64,000 nucleotides of DNA from Gillisia mitskevichiae (lineage in GTDB: Bacteria > Bacteroidota > Bacteroidia > Flavobacteriales > Flavobacteriaceae): contig NZ_RBLG01000001.1 in assembly GCF_003634585.1 (NCBI RefSeq), forward strand, positions 186,001-250,000, in the 5' to 3' direction. Positions within the stretch are counted from its first letter, which is position 1. Every line of letters starts with the position of its first letter. A model generated the notes under the pieces. It ran no database searches and had not been told where the DNA came from. It saw only the letters and a program-made list of their open reading frames with translations. This document shows, piece by piece, positions 1 through 8,775 of the stretch. The translations under genes were made by a program, and so were the position numbers.

Positions 1-710
<710 letters not shown>

Positions 711-789
711 CTAATTCTTTATGTTTAATATTGAAATCTTTAAAATAAGTTGGATAAAATTGATTTTATCTAAACCTATTTTCAGGCTG

Positions 790-797
790 CAAATATA
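790..797 (-). promoter_or_regulatory. Putative -7 box for atpD
   Basis: Read on the minus strand this is TATATTTG, matching the Bacteroidota sigma-A -7 consensus TAnnTTTG. It lies about 83 nt upstream of the atpD start. No good TTG is seen at the expected -33 spacing, so the call rests on the -7 element and its position. Confidence 0.45.
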
Positions 798-937
798 GTT
801 TTTTCTTTATAAAATCATATAGCCTAAGGCTCAACTTTTTCTCAACTTTTTTAAAATATTTAATTCTGAAGTAAAATCTTGAGAAAATAGCCTAAAAACA
901 ATGTTTTCAGGAAGTTGTCTTACAATATGAACTTAAC

Positions 938-974
938 AAAAAAAATCCCCTTTTCATTTAGAAAAGAGGATCTT
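938..974 (-). terminator. Rho-independent terminator after glmS
   Basis: On the minus strand a GATCCTCTTTTC arm pairs with GAAAAGGGGAT (one mismatch) across a five-base loop and is followed by eight T residues. It sits 23 nt past the glmS stop and separates that operon from atpD. Confidence 0.85.
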
Positions 975-996
975 AAAAATTATTTAATACTATAAA

Positions 997-2847
997 TTAC
1001 TCTACGGTAACAGACTTCGCCAAGTTTCTTGGTTGATCCACATTTTTACCAAGCATCACTGCAATATGATAAGAAAGCAATTGCATAGGAATGGTAGTTA
1101 ATAAAGGAGTTAATGATTCTATAGTATCTGGAATTTCAATTACGTAATCTGCAATATCCCTCACTTCTTCATCACCTTCCGTAACTATTCCAATTATTTT
1201 TCCTTTTCTGGATTTAATTTCTTGAATATTACTAACAACCTTATCGTAATGACCCATTTTAGTGGCTATTACTACTACCGGCATTTGCTCATCTATCAAT
1301 GCAATAGGTCCGTGCTTCATTTCTGCAGCAGGATAACCTTCAGCATGAATATAAGAGATCTCTTTTAACTTCAAGGCTCCTTCTAATGCAACCGGGAAAT
1401 TATAACCTCTTCCTAAATAAAGACAATTTGTAGCTTCTTTATATTTAAAGGCGATATCCTTAATATGTTCATTAGTAGTTTCTAAAACTTTAGCGATTTT
1501 AGCAGGGATTGCTTCCAACTGCTGTAAATGATGTCTAAAATCTGTATCAGATATCGTTCCTCTATGTTTCGCTAATTTTAACGCCATTAAAGTAAGCACT
1601 GTAATTTGCGTAGTAAATGCTTTAGTTGAAGCAACACCTATTTCTGGTCCTGCATGAGTATAAGCTCCTGCATGAGTTTCTCTAGAGATTGAAGAGCCTA
1701 CAACATTACATACTCCAAAAACGAAAGCACCTTTTTCCTTAGCTAACTTTATTGCTGCCATAGTATCTGCAGTTTCTCCACTCTGAGAAATAGCAATTAC
1801 TACATCATTTTCATTGATAACAGGATTTCTGTATCTAAATTCTGAAGCATATTCTACTTCAACAGGGATTCTTGCAAGATCTTCAAATATATATTCTGCA
1901 ACTAAACCTGCATGCCATGAGGTTCCACAAGCAACAATAAGAATTCTCTTTGCTTTTGAAATACGTTCAATATTGTCATCCACCCCGGCCATTCTAATGA
2001 TACCCTCATTTACTAACATTCTACCTCTATAGGTGTCTGTAATAGCATTAGGCTGCTCATAGATCTCTTTTAGCATAAAATGCTCATAACCTCCTTTTTC
2101 GATCTGCTCTAAATTCAGTTGTAATTCCTGAATATATGGATCTACTAAAGAGTCATCCTGTATCTTTCTTACTTTAATTTCTTTACCAAGCCTTACTACA
2201 GCCATTTCTCCATCTTCAAGATAAATAGCATTATTTGTAAACTCTATAAAAGGAGAAGCATCAGAGGCAATAAAAAATTCATTTTCACCAATTCCAATGG
2301 CTAATGGACTACCTAATCTAGCAACCACAAGTTCATTGGGTTTTCTTTTATCAAAGACGGTAATTGCATAGGCTCCAACAGTTTGATTTAAGGCAATTTG
2401 AACCGCCTTCCCTAGCATAACATCTTCATTGATCATCACATCTTCAATAAGATTCACCAATACTTCCGTATCTGTATCAGATTGAAATGTGTAACCCCTC
2501 TTAATTAATTCTTTCTTAAGAGAAGAATAATTCTCTATGATCCCATTATGAATAATTACAAGATTCCCTGAATTAGAATAATGTGGATGTGAATTTACAT
2601 CATTAGGAACCCCATGAGTTGCCCATCTTGTATGTCCTATACCAACATGACCACTAGTAGAAGTCGTAGCATTAAATTTTGCTTCAAGATCTGCTACTTT
2701 ACCTTTAGTCTTACAAAGATTAAGTTCATTTCCATCAAATAATGCAATTCCCGCACTATCATAACCTCGATACTCTAATCTATGTAATCCTTTCAACACT
2801 ATAGGGTAAGCTTCTCTATGCCCTATATAACCTACAATTCCGCACAT
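997..2847 (-). CDS. glmS: Glutamine--fructose-6-phosphate aminotransferase (isomerizing)
   Basis: Makes glucosamine-6-phosphate from fructose-6-phosphate and glutamine in the cytoplasm, the first committed step to UDP-GlcNAc for peptidoglycan and LPS. The 616-residue length fits the family. Cys2 in MCGIVGYIG is the N-terminal glutaminase nucleophile after Met removal. The glutaminase domain spans roughly residues 1-230. Two SIS sugar-isomerase domains follow, with GCGTSWHAG, SQSGETADT and STKAFTTQ motifs, and the C-terminal tail LAKSVTVE is typical. It starts only 3 nt after the DUF4270 stop and is the last gene of the run 5267 to 997, ending in a terminator. I see no glmS ribozyme-like leader, as expected for this phylum. 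Confidence 0.98.
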   Translation of the reverse strand: MCGIVGYIGHREAYPIVLKGLHRLEYRGYDSAGIALFDGNELNLCKTKGKVADLEAKFNATTSTSGHVGIGHTRWATHGVPNDVNSHPHYSNSGNLVIIHNGIIENYSSLKKELIKRGYTFQSDTDTEVLVNLIEDVMINEDVMLGKAVQIALNQTVGAYAITVFDKRKPNELVVARLGSPLAIGIGENEFFIASDASPFIEFTNNAIYLEDGEMAVVRLGKEIKVRKIQDDSLVDPYIQELQLNLEQIEKGGYEHFMLKEIYEQPNAITDTYRGRMLVNEGIIRMAGVDDNIERISKAKRILIVACGTSWHAGLVAEYIFEDLARIPVEVEYASEFRYRNPVINENDVVIAISQSGETADTMAAIKLAKEKGAFVFGVCNVVGSSISRETHAGAYTHAGPEIGVASTKAFTTQITVLTLMALKLAKHRGTISDTDFRHHLQQLEAIPAKIAKVLETTNEHIKDIAFKYKEATNCLYLGRGYNFPVALEGALKLKEISYIHAEGYPAAEMKHGPIALIDEQMPVVVIATKMGHYDKVVSNIQEIKSRKGKIIGIVTEGDEEVRDIADYVIEIPDTIESLTPLLTTIPMQLLSYHIAVMLGKNVDQPRNLAKSVTVE

Positions 2848-2850
2848 ATT

Positions 2851-4440
2851 CTAATTGTTTGTTTCTGTATAATAAATATTAAATTTTATTCTCTTATCCA
2901 CATCAGGAGATAAATTCCCATGTAAGACAGTTCCTTTAGGCTCAATTACTGCCGCTCTTGGAACTCTTGTAATTTTATTATCAGTATCAATCGCTACCGG
3001 GGTTTTTAAAGCGGAGCTCGACACTAGATTAATGTTTTTTGTAACTACCAATCCTAATTTCACATTGGTAGAATCTTTGTTTAAAATATTCTTTACATGC
3101 TCTGTAATTCTTATTTTATAGCTCACTCCTGCACCGCTGTCATCCCTAACTAATCTACTAGAATGTGAGATTAGAGAGTTTAATGGATTTTCTGCACTTA
3201 AGCTAGGATCTACTAAGTAATCGAACAATTGTTCGTTAGTTTTTAAATTGTATAAATAAATTCTTTCTGGTTCAGAATCAACACTCTGCACTCTTTCCTG
3301 ATCTACAAAAAAGGTTAAATTAGCTTCATTTATCAGCCAGTTTTTTGTTCTCAACTCTTCTAATTCCAATTCATCTTCGAATAATTCGATAACTGAAACT
3401 GTTCCCTCGCCTCCTTTTAAAAATAAATTCTTTGCTCCAATCTCTGCATTCGATTGAGAAATTTCTGAAGTTATTCCTTCTGGGAAATCCTGAGAAAACG
3501 TGTTCACCGTATTTGGCCCGAAACTCAATTTAAATGAAGAAGGTCGCGCTATCAAATCTGTAGTATCACCATCTTCATCAGAATCTGAAGAATCTTCTAC
3601 TTGAGAAGTATAATAAACTGTTATTCCAGCGTCTGCATTAGCGAAGTTAAGCAACAGCATATTCCCTTTAGAATTTACTGGCTCTGCTTTAAAATAAAGC
3701 CCTCTTATAAAATTATTGAAGTTATTATTGTTAGAAAGTTCTAAAGAACCTTCCTTATTAATAATATTATCTTGAAAGAATTGTACTGGTAAATTAGCTC
3801 TAAGCCTTGGTGAAGCATTAATAGTATCAAGCTCACCTTGCTCATTAATTACTTCATAAACAACTCCTAGCTCTGATGGAACAAAATTTTCATTTGTATA
3901 TAAAGGAGTTCCAATTAAACTATTCTCGAATGTTGATCCTTGGTTTGAATAGTATTTCTGAGCAGCTGCAAAATCGGCATCTGGATCGAAATTATTTAAG
4001 TAAAAATTAGATCTACTAACCGTTAATTTATAAGGAGAACTACCAAATAATGAATCTAACTGATAAGAAATATTTCCGTTTTCTAAGGTTTCTAACTCGG
4101 TACTAAAATATGGAAGAGTTAATACCACACTATCTACAACAGCTTGTGTTCCAAATTGTGGGTTGTTACTACTTAGAGATAATTGTGTTAAAACGTTCGC
4201 TACCTGTTGCCCATAAACTGGGTCATTATAAACTCCTAATAAATTTACAGGAAGCGCATTTGTTTGCACTGGTCCAAGCTTAGCGCTATAACCAGAAACT
4301 CCAGCCTCGTATGATGGGATGGAATCAAACTGACCAATAAGCCGGCCACCAATGGTATTATAATCGTTATCACATGAGGTAAATGCCAAAACCAACAGCA
4401 ATGCTATTGGGGCTAGACGTGCTCTTTTCAAAAAAATCAT
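2851..4440 (-). CDS. DUF4270 family lipoprotein
   Basis: A 529-residue lipoprotein with an N-terminal signal peptide ending in the lipobox FTSC (Cys23), so it should be anchored in the envelope, probably at the outer membrane. The rest is beta-rich and polar with no catalytic motif that I recognise. It fits the Bacteroidota-specific DUF4270 family, whose function is unknown to me. It is sandwiched between a glycogen-synthase-like gene (14 nt upstream to the longest frame) and glmS (3 nt downstream), so the three are probably cotranscribed. An acidic Asp/Ser-rich loop (DSSDSDEDGD) occurs near the middle. Family call is moderately sure; no role is assigned. Confidence 0.8.
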   Translation of the reverse strand: MIFLKRARLAPIALLLVLAFTSCDNDYNTIGGRLIGQFDSIPSYEAGVSGYSAKLGPVQTNALPVNLLGVYNDPVYGQQVANVLTQLSLSSNNPQFGTQAVVDSVVLTLPYFSTELETLENGNISYQLDSLFGSSPYKLTVSRSNFYLNNFDPDADFAAAQKYYSNQGSTFENSLIGTPLYTNENFVPSELGVVYEVINEQGELDTINASPRLRANLPVQFFQDNIINKEGSLELSNNNNFNNFIRGLYFKAEPVNSKGNMLLLNFANADAGITVYYTSQVEDSSDSDEDGDTTDLIARPSSFKLSFGPNTVNTFSQDFPEGITSEISQSNAEIGAKNLFLKGGEGTVSVIELFEDELELEELRTKNWLINEANLTFFVDQERVQSVDSEPERIYLYNLKTNEQLFDYLVDPSLSAENPLNSLISHSSRLVRDDSGAGVSYKIRITEHVKNILNKDSTNVKLGLVVTKNINLVSSSALKTPVAIDTDNKITRVPRAAVIEPKGTVLHGNLSPDVDKRIKFNIYYTETNN

Positions 4441-4454
4441 TCGGTATAAATTAC

Positions 4455-5267
4455 TTATTGTGATAAAACTTGAGTGTTGTAAAAATCTTGATAAGCCGTA
4501 GAAAATTCCTCAGGAGTTTTATAATCCAAAACTGGTTTTTCTAATTTCTTTAGGTATTTTGATAATTCTGCTGGAATATCATCTCCACCAATTATTACTG
4601 CATCAGAGTTATCTATTGCAGTTTTCATCAAATTAACATACGTTGGTTTTTTCAAATGCTTAACATTCTCTGTCTCCAACCCATCAAAAAGAATTTTCTT
4701 ATGCATACTTGTATCTAACGACTCATCGAAACTTTGATTGTACACAGAGGTAACAATTTTTGCGCCAGAAAATAATGGCTCGTTTCCGTAGTAGTTTCTT
4801 AGATACAGCGGCAATAATGAAGACAACCATCCATGAACGTGGATTATATCTGGAGACCAGTTTAATTTCTTAACTGTTTCTATAACTCCTTTTGCAAAGA
4901 AAATTGCTCGCTCATCATTGTCTGGAAATAAATTCCCTTCCTCATCTGTAAGTGTTGCTTTTCTTTTGAAATAATCCTCGTTATCTATAAAATAAACCTG
5001 CATTCTCTCTTTTGGAATAGATGCAACTTTAATAATCAATGGCATATCCAAATCATCAATCACCAAATTCATCCCAGACAATCTAATCACTTCATGCAAC
5101 TGATGCCTTCTCTCGTTGATGTTGCCATAACGTGGCATAAAAATCCTGATTTGACCTCCTAAACCATTTACCATTCTAGCAGCTTCAAAAGACATAGATG
5201 ATATATCGGTTTCGGGCAAGTAAGGTATAACTTCAGATGATACGTATAATATCCTCTTATCTTTCAT
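4455..5267 (-). CDS. Degenerate glycogen/starch synthase homologue (GT5 N-domain only)
   Basis: A 270-residue protein related to the N-terminal Rossmann domain of GT5 glycogen synthases. It shows the opening KRILYVSSEV, the MPRYGN segment and a DIIHVHGWLSSLLPLYLR block that match the family. Two parts needed for catalysis are absent. The KxGGL nucleotide-sugar motif normally just after the first strand is replaced by PETDISSMSFEAARMV, and the whole C-terminal GT-B domain (about 200 residues) is missing. I chose the ATG at 5265-5267 over an upstream in-frame ATG at 5297, because homology begins there and the earlier start would overlap the putative promoter. Flavobacterial genomes often annotate this as glycogen synthase; a non-catalytic role seems more likely (inference). 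Confidence 0.8.
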   Translation of the reverse strand: MKDKRILYVSSEVIPYLPETDISSMSFEAARMVNGLGGQIRIFMPRYGNINERRHQLHEVIRLSGMNLVIDDLDMPLIIKVASIPKERMQVYFIDNEDYFKRKATLTDEEGNLFPDNDERAIFFAKGVIETVKKLNWSPDIIHVHGWLSSLLPLYLRNYYGNEPLFSGAKIVTSVYNQSFDESLDTSMHKKILFDGLETENVKHLKKPTYVNLMKTAIDNSDAVIIGGDDIPAELSKYLKKLEKPVLDYKTPEEFSTAYQDFYNTQVLSQ

Positions 5268-5298
5268 AAATATTTTGCTTTTGCGAATAAAAAACACG

Positions 5299-5306
5299 CA
5301 AAATTA
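5299..5306 (-). promoter_or_regulatory. Putative -7 box for the GT5-like/DUF4270/glmS run
   Basis: Minus-strand TAATTTTG fits TAnnTTTG and lies 32 nt before the chosen start at 5267. The -33 element is not convincing. Its position supports using the ATG at 5267 rather than 5297. Confidence 0.45.
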
Positions 5307-5337
5307 CGAAATTTTATGCAGTTTGCCAGTAATATAT

Positions 5338-5345
5338 TAAGTTTG
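5338..5345 (+). promoter_or_regulatory. Putative -7 box for panC
   Basis: TAAGTTTG matches TAnnTTTG and ends 23 nt before the panC ATG. A TTTG lies 12 nt upstream of it, shorter than the usual 17-23 nt spacing, so only the -7 element is claimed. Confidence 0.45.
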
Positions 5346-5368
5346 CACGCTGTTAATTTTATAATAAA

Positions 5369-6220
5369 ATGCAGATTATTAAAGAGAAAGCGACCTTAAC
5401 AGAGGTTATTTCTAAATTAAAATTTGAAGATTCCAGCGTCGGCTTCGTGCCTACAATGGGCGCATTGCATGATGGGCACTTGTCTTTAGTTAGACAAGCA
5501 GCTGCCGTTTGCGATGTGGTTGTAGTGAGTGTTTTTATTAATCCTACCCAGTTCGATAACGCTGAAGATCTCGATAATTACCCTCGAACTCTAGATTCTG
5601 ACACTCAAAAATTAGCAGAATTGAACCTAAATCTAATTATTTTCACTCCAACTGCTGCCGAGCTTTACAATGATAAAGTGATTTCTGAACATTTTCAATT
5701 TGACGGTTTGGAATATGAAATGGAAGGAAAATATAGAAACGGACATTTTGACGGAGTTGGAACGGTAGTGAAAAAGCTTTTTGAAATTGTAAAGCCCGAC
5801 AAGGCTTTTTTTGGCGAAAAGGATTATCAACAACTACAAATAATTAAAAAACTTGTTCAGCATCACGATCTTCCCGTAGAAGTAATTGGTTGCCCTATAT
5901 ATCGGGAAAGCAACGGTTTAGCAAGGAGCTCTAGAAATGAACGACTAAGTACAGAAATTCGAAATAAAGCTTCTTTTATTCATGAAACGCTTTTAAAAGC
6001 TAAAAATAAATTTGGCATAGAAAGTGTAAATCAGATAACAAATTGGGTAGAAAATGAATTTAAAGCTAACCCATATTTTAAATTAGAATATTTTGAAATT
6101 GCAGATAGTGAGACTTTAAAGCCAATATCAAATAAAATTATCAATCAAAAAGTTCGCGCCTTTATCGCGGTATATTCGGAAGACATTAGGCTTATAGATA
6201 ATATAGCCTTAAATTATTAA
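5369..6220 (+). CDS. panC: Pantoate--beta-alanine ligase (pantothenate synthetase)
   Basis: Joins pantoate to beta-alanine with ATP to give pantothenate, the precursor of coenzyme A, in the cytoplasm. The 283-residue length is normal. The nucleotidyl-transferase signature PTMGALHDGH (residues 28-37), the FxNPTQF segment, GEKDYQQ and the C-terminal ESNGLARSSRN KMSKS-like loop are all present, so it should be active. panD follows after 9 nt and supplies the beta-alanine, so the pair is one functional unit. panC is divergent from the glycogen-synthase-like gene. Confidence 0.98.
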   Translation: MQIIKEKATLTEVISKLKFEDSSVGFVPTMGALHDGHLSLVRQAAAVCDVVVVSVFINPTQFDNAEDLDNYPRTLDSDTQKLAELNLNLIIFTPTAAELYNDKVISEHFQFDGLEYEMEGKYRNGHFDGVGTVVKKLFEIVKPDKAFFGEKDYQQLQIIKKLVQHHDLPVEVIGCPIYRESNGLARSSRNERLSTEIRNKASFIHETLLKAKNKFGIESVNQITNWVENEFKANPYFKLEYFEIADSETLKPISNKIINQKVRAFIAVYSEDIRLIDNIALNY

Positions 6221-6229
6221 ATAAATTAT

Positions 6230-6580
6230 ATGTTGATTCACGTAGTAAAATCTAAAATCCATCGCGTAAAATGCACGGGCGCCGATCTTAATTATATTGG
6301 GAGTATTACCATAGATCAAGATCTTATGGATGCTGCTAACATTATTGAAGGCGAAAAAGTTCAAATTGTAAATAATAATAATGGAGAGCGTATAGAAACT
6401 TACGCAATCCCTGGTCCTAGGAATTCTGGAGAGATAACTCTTAACGGTGCCGCAGCGAGAAGAGTTGCAAAAGGAGATATACTTATTCTTATTACATATG
6501 CCATTATGGAGTTAGAGGAAGCTAAATCTTTTAAGCCCGCCTTGGTTTTCCCTAATGAAGAAAACAATCTTTTAAATTAA
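6230..6580 (+). CDS. panD: Aspartate 1-decarboxylase
   Basis: Pyruvoyl enzyme that makes beta-alanine from aspartate for pantothenate synthesis. The 116-residue proenzyme has the self-cleavage site YIGSIT with Gly24-Ser25, the same positions as in E. coli PanD; Ser25 becomes the pyruvoyl group. Later conserved parts ETYAIPG and NGAAARRV are intact. It follows panC by 9 nt, and the next gene begins 3 nt after its stop, indicating cotranscription. Confidence 0.98.
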   Translation: MLIHVVKSKIHRVKCTGADLNYIGSITIDQDLMDAANIIEGEKVQIVNNNNGERIETYAIPGPRNSGEITLNGAAARRVAKGDILILITYAIMELEEAKSFKPALVFPNEENNLLN

Positions 6581-6583
6581 TTC

Positions 6584-7549
6584 TTGAAGAAAACCACCAT
6601 CAAAATTTTAAAGATCATACTCCCGCTTTTGCTGGGAGTTTTTTTGATCTGGTTTTCAATTAGAAATTCCACTCCTGTAGAAAGGGAAGAGCTTTTAGAT
6701 AATATTAAATCGGCGAACCCAATTTTTATAATGATCTCCTTGATATGTGGCTTATTATCGCATCTTTCAAGAGCGTATAGATGGAAATTTCTGCTCGAAC
6801 CATTAGGCTATAAGCCAAAATTCGCAAACAGTTTTATGGCGGTTATGGTTGCTTACCTTGCAAATTTTGGGATTCCAAGATCTGGGGAAGTACTAAGAGG
6901 AGTCACTATTTCTAGTTATGAAAATGTGCCTTTTGAAAAAGCTTTTGGAACAATTATTTCTGAAAGGATTGCCGATTTCATGATGCTATTACTGGTAATA
7001 GCAGCTGCAATGATCCTCCAAACAGAAAATTTACTTGCGTATTTTGAAGACAACAACATCAATCCGTTTTTCACGATTGCTATTCTCTTAGGCCTTTTAG
7101 CCATTGGGGTCTTTGTTTTAAAGTTGATTAGAAATTCTAAAATTAAGATCTTCAAAAAAATTAAAAAATTCGCTAAAGGTCTCCTAGAAGGAATGCGAAG
7201 CATCCTTAAAATGAAGCAAAAAGGAGCCTTTATATTTCATACACTTTTCATTTGGCTCATGTACATTTGCATGTTCTATGCCCTAATATTTACAGTGCCT
7301 GAAACTTCAAACCTTTCCTTTGGAGTAGTATTATTAGCTTTTGTAGTGGGTTCCTTTGCAATTTCTGCCACCAATGGTGGAATTGGAGTATATCCCATAG
7401 CAATTGGAGCAAGTCTCATGCTTTTTGGAATTAGCAAACAAGGGGGAGAAGCTTTTGGTTGGATCACCTGGGGAACACAAACTTTACTTATTATAATTGT
7501 AGGAGGATTATCTTTCTTATTTCTTCCCATTTATAACCGTAAAAAATAA
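6584..7549 (+). CDS. Flippase-like / lysylphosphatidylglycerol synthase TM-region family protein
   Basis: A 321-residue integral membrane protein of the UPF0104 / LPG_synthase_TM family (COG0392). Several hydrophobic helices are visible, starting at residues 9-25, and the family-typical SRAYRWKFLLEPLGY and GIPRSGEVLRG segments are present, as is SATNGGIGVYPIAIGA near the C-terminus. It lacks the aminoacyl-transfer domain of MprF, so it is a membrane-only form whose substrate is unknown. The start is a TTG (6584) 3 nt after the panD stop; no nearby in-frame ATG keeps the first conserved segment. It is translationally close to panCD, but I see no biochemical link. Confidence 0.85.
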   Translation: MKKTTIKILKIILPLLLGVFLIWFSIRNSTPVEREELLDNIKSANPIFIMISLICGLLSHLSRAYRWKFLLEPLGYKPKFANSFMAVMVAYLANFGIPRSGEVLRGVTISSYENVPFEKAFGTIISERIADFMMLLLVIAAAMILQTENLLAYFEDNNINPFFTIAILLGLLAIGVFVLKLIRNSKIKIFKKIKKFAKGLLEGMRSILKMKQKGAFIFHTLFIWLMYICMFYALIFTVPETSNLSFGVVLLAFVVGSFAISATNGGIGVYPIAIGASLMLFGISKQGGEAFGWITWGTQTLLIIIVGGLSFLFLPIYNRKK

Positions 7550-7585
7550 AATCCTATATTGTGGCTGACAATTTAAACTTAATGT

Positions 7586-8734
7586 ATGCACAAAAAACTA
7601 CTTTTAATTTGTCTGTTAATTGCCCCTAACCTATTTACAGCACAAACTGTTTACAAATCCTTAACCTCTTTAAAACTAGGCGAAGAAAGAGAATTAAAAA
7701 TTCAACTCCCTAGAAATTACGAGAAAAATAAGGAAAAATCTTATCCCGTACTCATAGTTTTAGATGGTGACTATTTATTCGAACCAGTTGCCGGAAATGT
7801 AGATTTCTATTCATATTGGGAAGATATTCCTGAGATGATTGTTGTAGGAATTAATCAAAGCGATACTAGAGATTCAGATGCGTTTTATGACAGCGAACGA
7901 TTTCTCCCTTCAGAAAATGGCGCGAAATTTTTTGAATTTATAGGTATGGAATTAATGACCTATTTAGACTCTCAATACCGGACAGCTCCGTTTCGAGTTA
8001 TAATGGGACATGACTACACCTCTAATTTCATTAATTATTATTTGCTTAAAGAAAACCCTCTTTTTCAAGGATATATTAATATAAGCCCCGATCTAGCACC
8101 AGAAATGGCGAATAGAGTTGCAGCAGCCTTAACAAAATCTGAAAGTAAGATCTGGTATTACCTTGCCACTGCTGAAGAGGATATCCCATCGTTAAAAGAG
8201 GATATTTTGAGTTTCGACAACCAGTTAAAAATTATAGAAAATAAAAATCTAAAATATAATTTCGATAATTTCCCAAAAGGTTCTCATTATACCTTAGCTG
8301 GAAATGCCATTCCAAAAGCTATAGAACAAATCTTCGAGGTATACGGACCTATTTCTATTTTCGATTATAATAGAACCCTTCTACAAACTTCCGTTTCTTC
8401 TTATGACTACTTAGTTGAAAAATATGAGACTATCCAGACCTTATTTCATGTTAATAAACAAATTAGACTAAACGATTTTATGGCAGTTTATAATGCCATA
8501 GAAAAAACTGAAAAATGGGAAGAATTACATGATCTCTCCAAACTTGCAGAAAAGCATTATCCTAAAACTATGCTAGCTACTTATTTTGAAGCTCGATTTG
8601 AGGAAGAAACGGGAAGCCCCAAGAAAGCCATGCGGAGTTATCAAAAAGGCTATGGACAAGAACCTATTTCTTTTTTAACAACAGATTTTATGCTTGATAA
8701 AGCAGACAAAATCAAGCAAGATTTCGGATATTAA
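7586..8734 (+). CDS. Esterase-fold (alpha/beta hydrolase, Fes/IroE-like) protein with altered nucleophile
   Basis: A 382-residue protein with a signal peptide (about 1-19, ending FTAQ) and an alpha/beta-hydrolase domain of the IroE/Fes-type putative esterase family: YPVLIVLDGDYLF (strand and turn), the nucleophile elbow near residue 143, and a C-terminal His in GSHYT. The usual GHSxGG elbow reads GHDYTS here, so Asp143 replaces the catalytic Ser. The FQGYINISPDL segment right after is normal for the family, so the alignment is clear by eye. The C-terminal ~110 residues look like a helical TPR-like tail. It is probably periplasmic. It may have lost hydrolase activity or use an Asp nucleophile; which one is not decided by sequence alone. 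Confidence 0.8.
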   Translation: MHKKLLLICLLIAPNLFTAQTVYKSLTSLKLGEERELKIQLPRNYEKNKEKSYPVLIVLDGDYLFEPVAGNVDFYSYWEDIPEMIVVGINQSDTRDSDAFYDSERFLPSENGAKFFEFIGMELMTYLDSQYRTAPFRVIMGHDYTSNFINYYLLKENPLFQGYINISPDLAPEMANRVAAALTKSESKIWYYLATAEEDIPSLKEDILSFDNQLKIIENKNLKYNFDNFPKGSHYTLAGNAIPKAIEQIFEVYGPISIFDYNRTLLQTSVSSYDYLVEKYETIQTLFHVNKQIRLNDFMAVYNAIEKTEKWEELHDLSKLAEKHYPKTMLATYFEARFEEETGSPKKAMRSYQKGYGQEPISFLTTDFMLDKADKIKQDFGY

Positions 8735-8775
8735 CCGCTTCTAAGCAAAGATCAAATTTTCATTTCAATTGAATT

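Noticed and set aside
2848-2900. glmS ribozyme or riboswitch ahead of glmS.
   Set aside because: glmS begins 3 nt after DUF4270, leaving no room for a leader, and the ribozyme is a Firmicutes feature.
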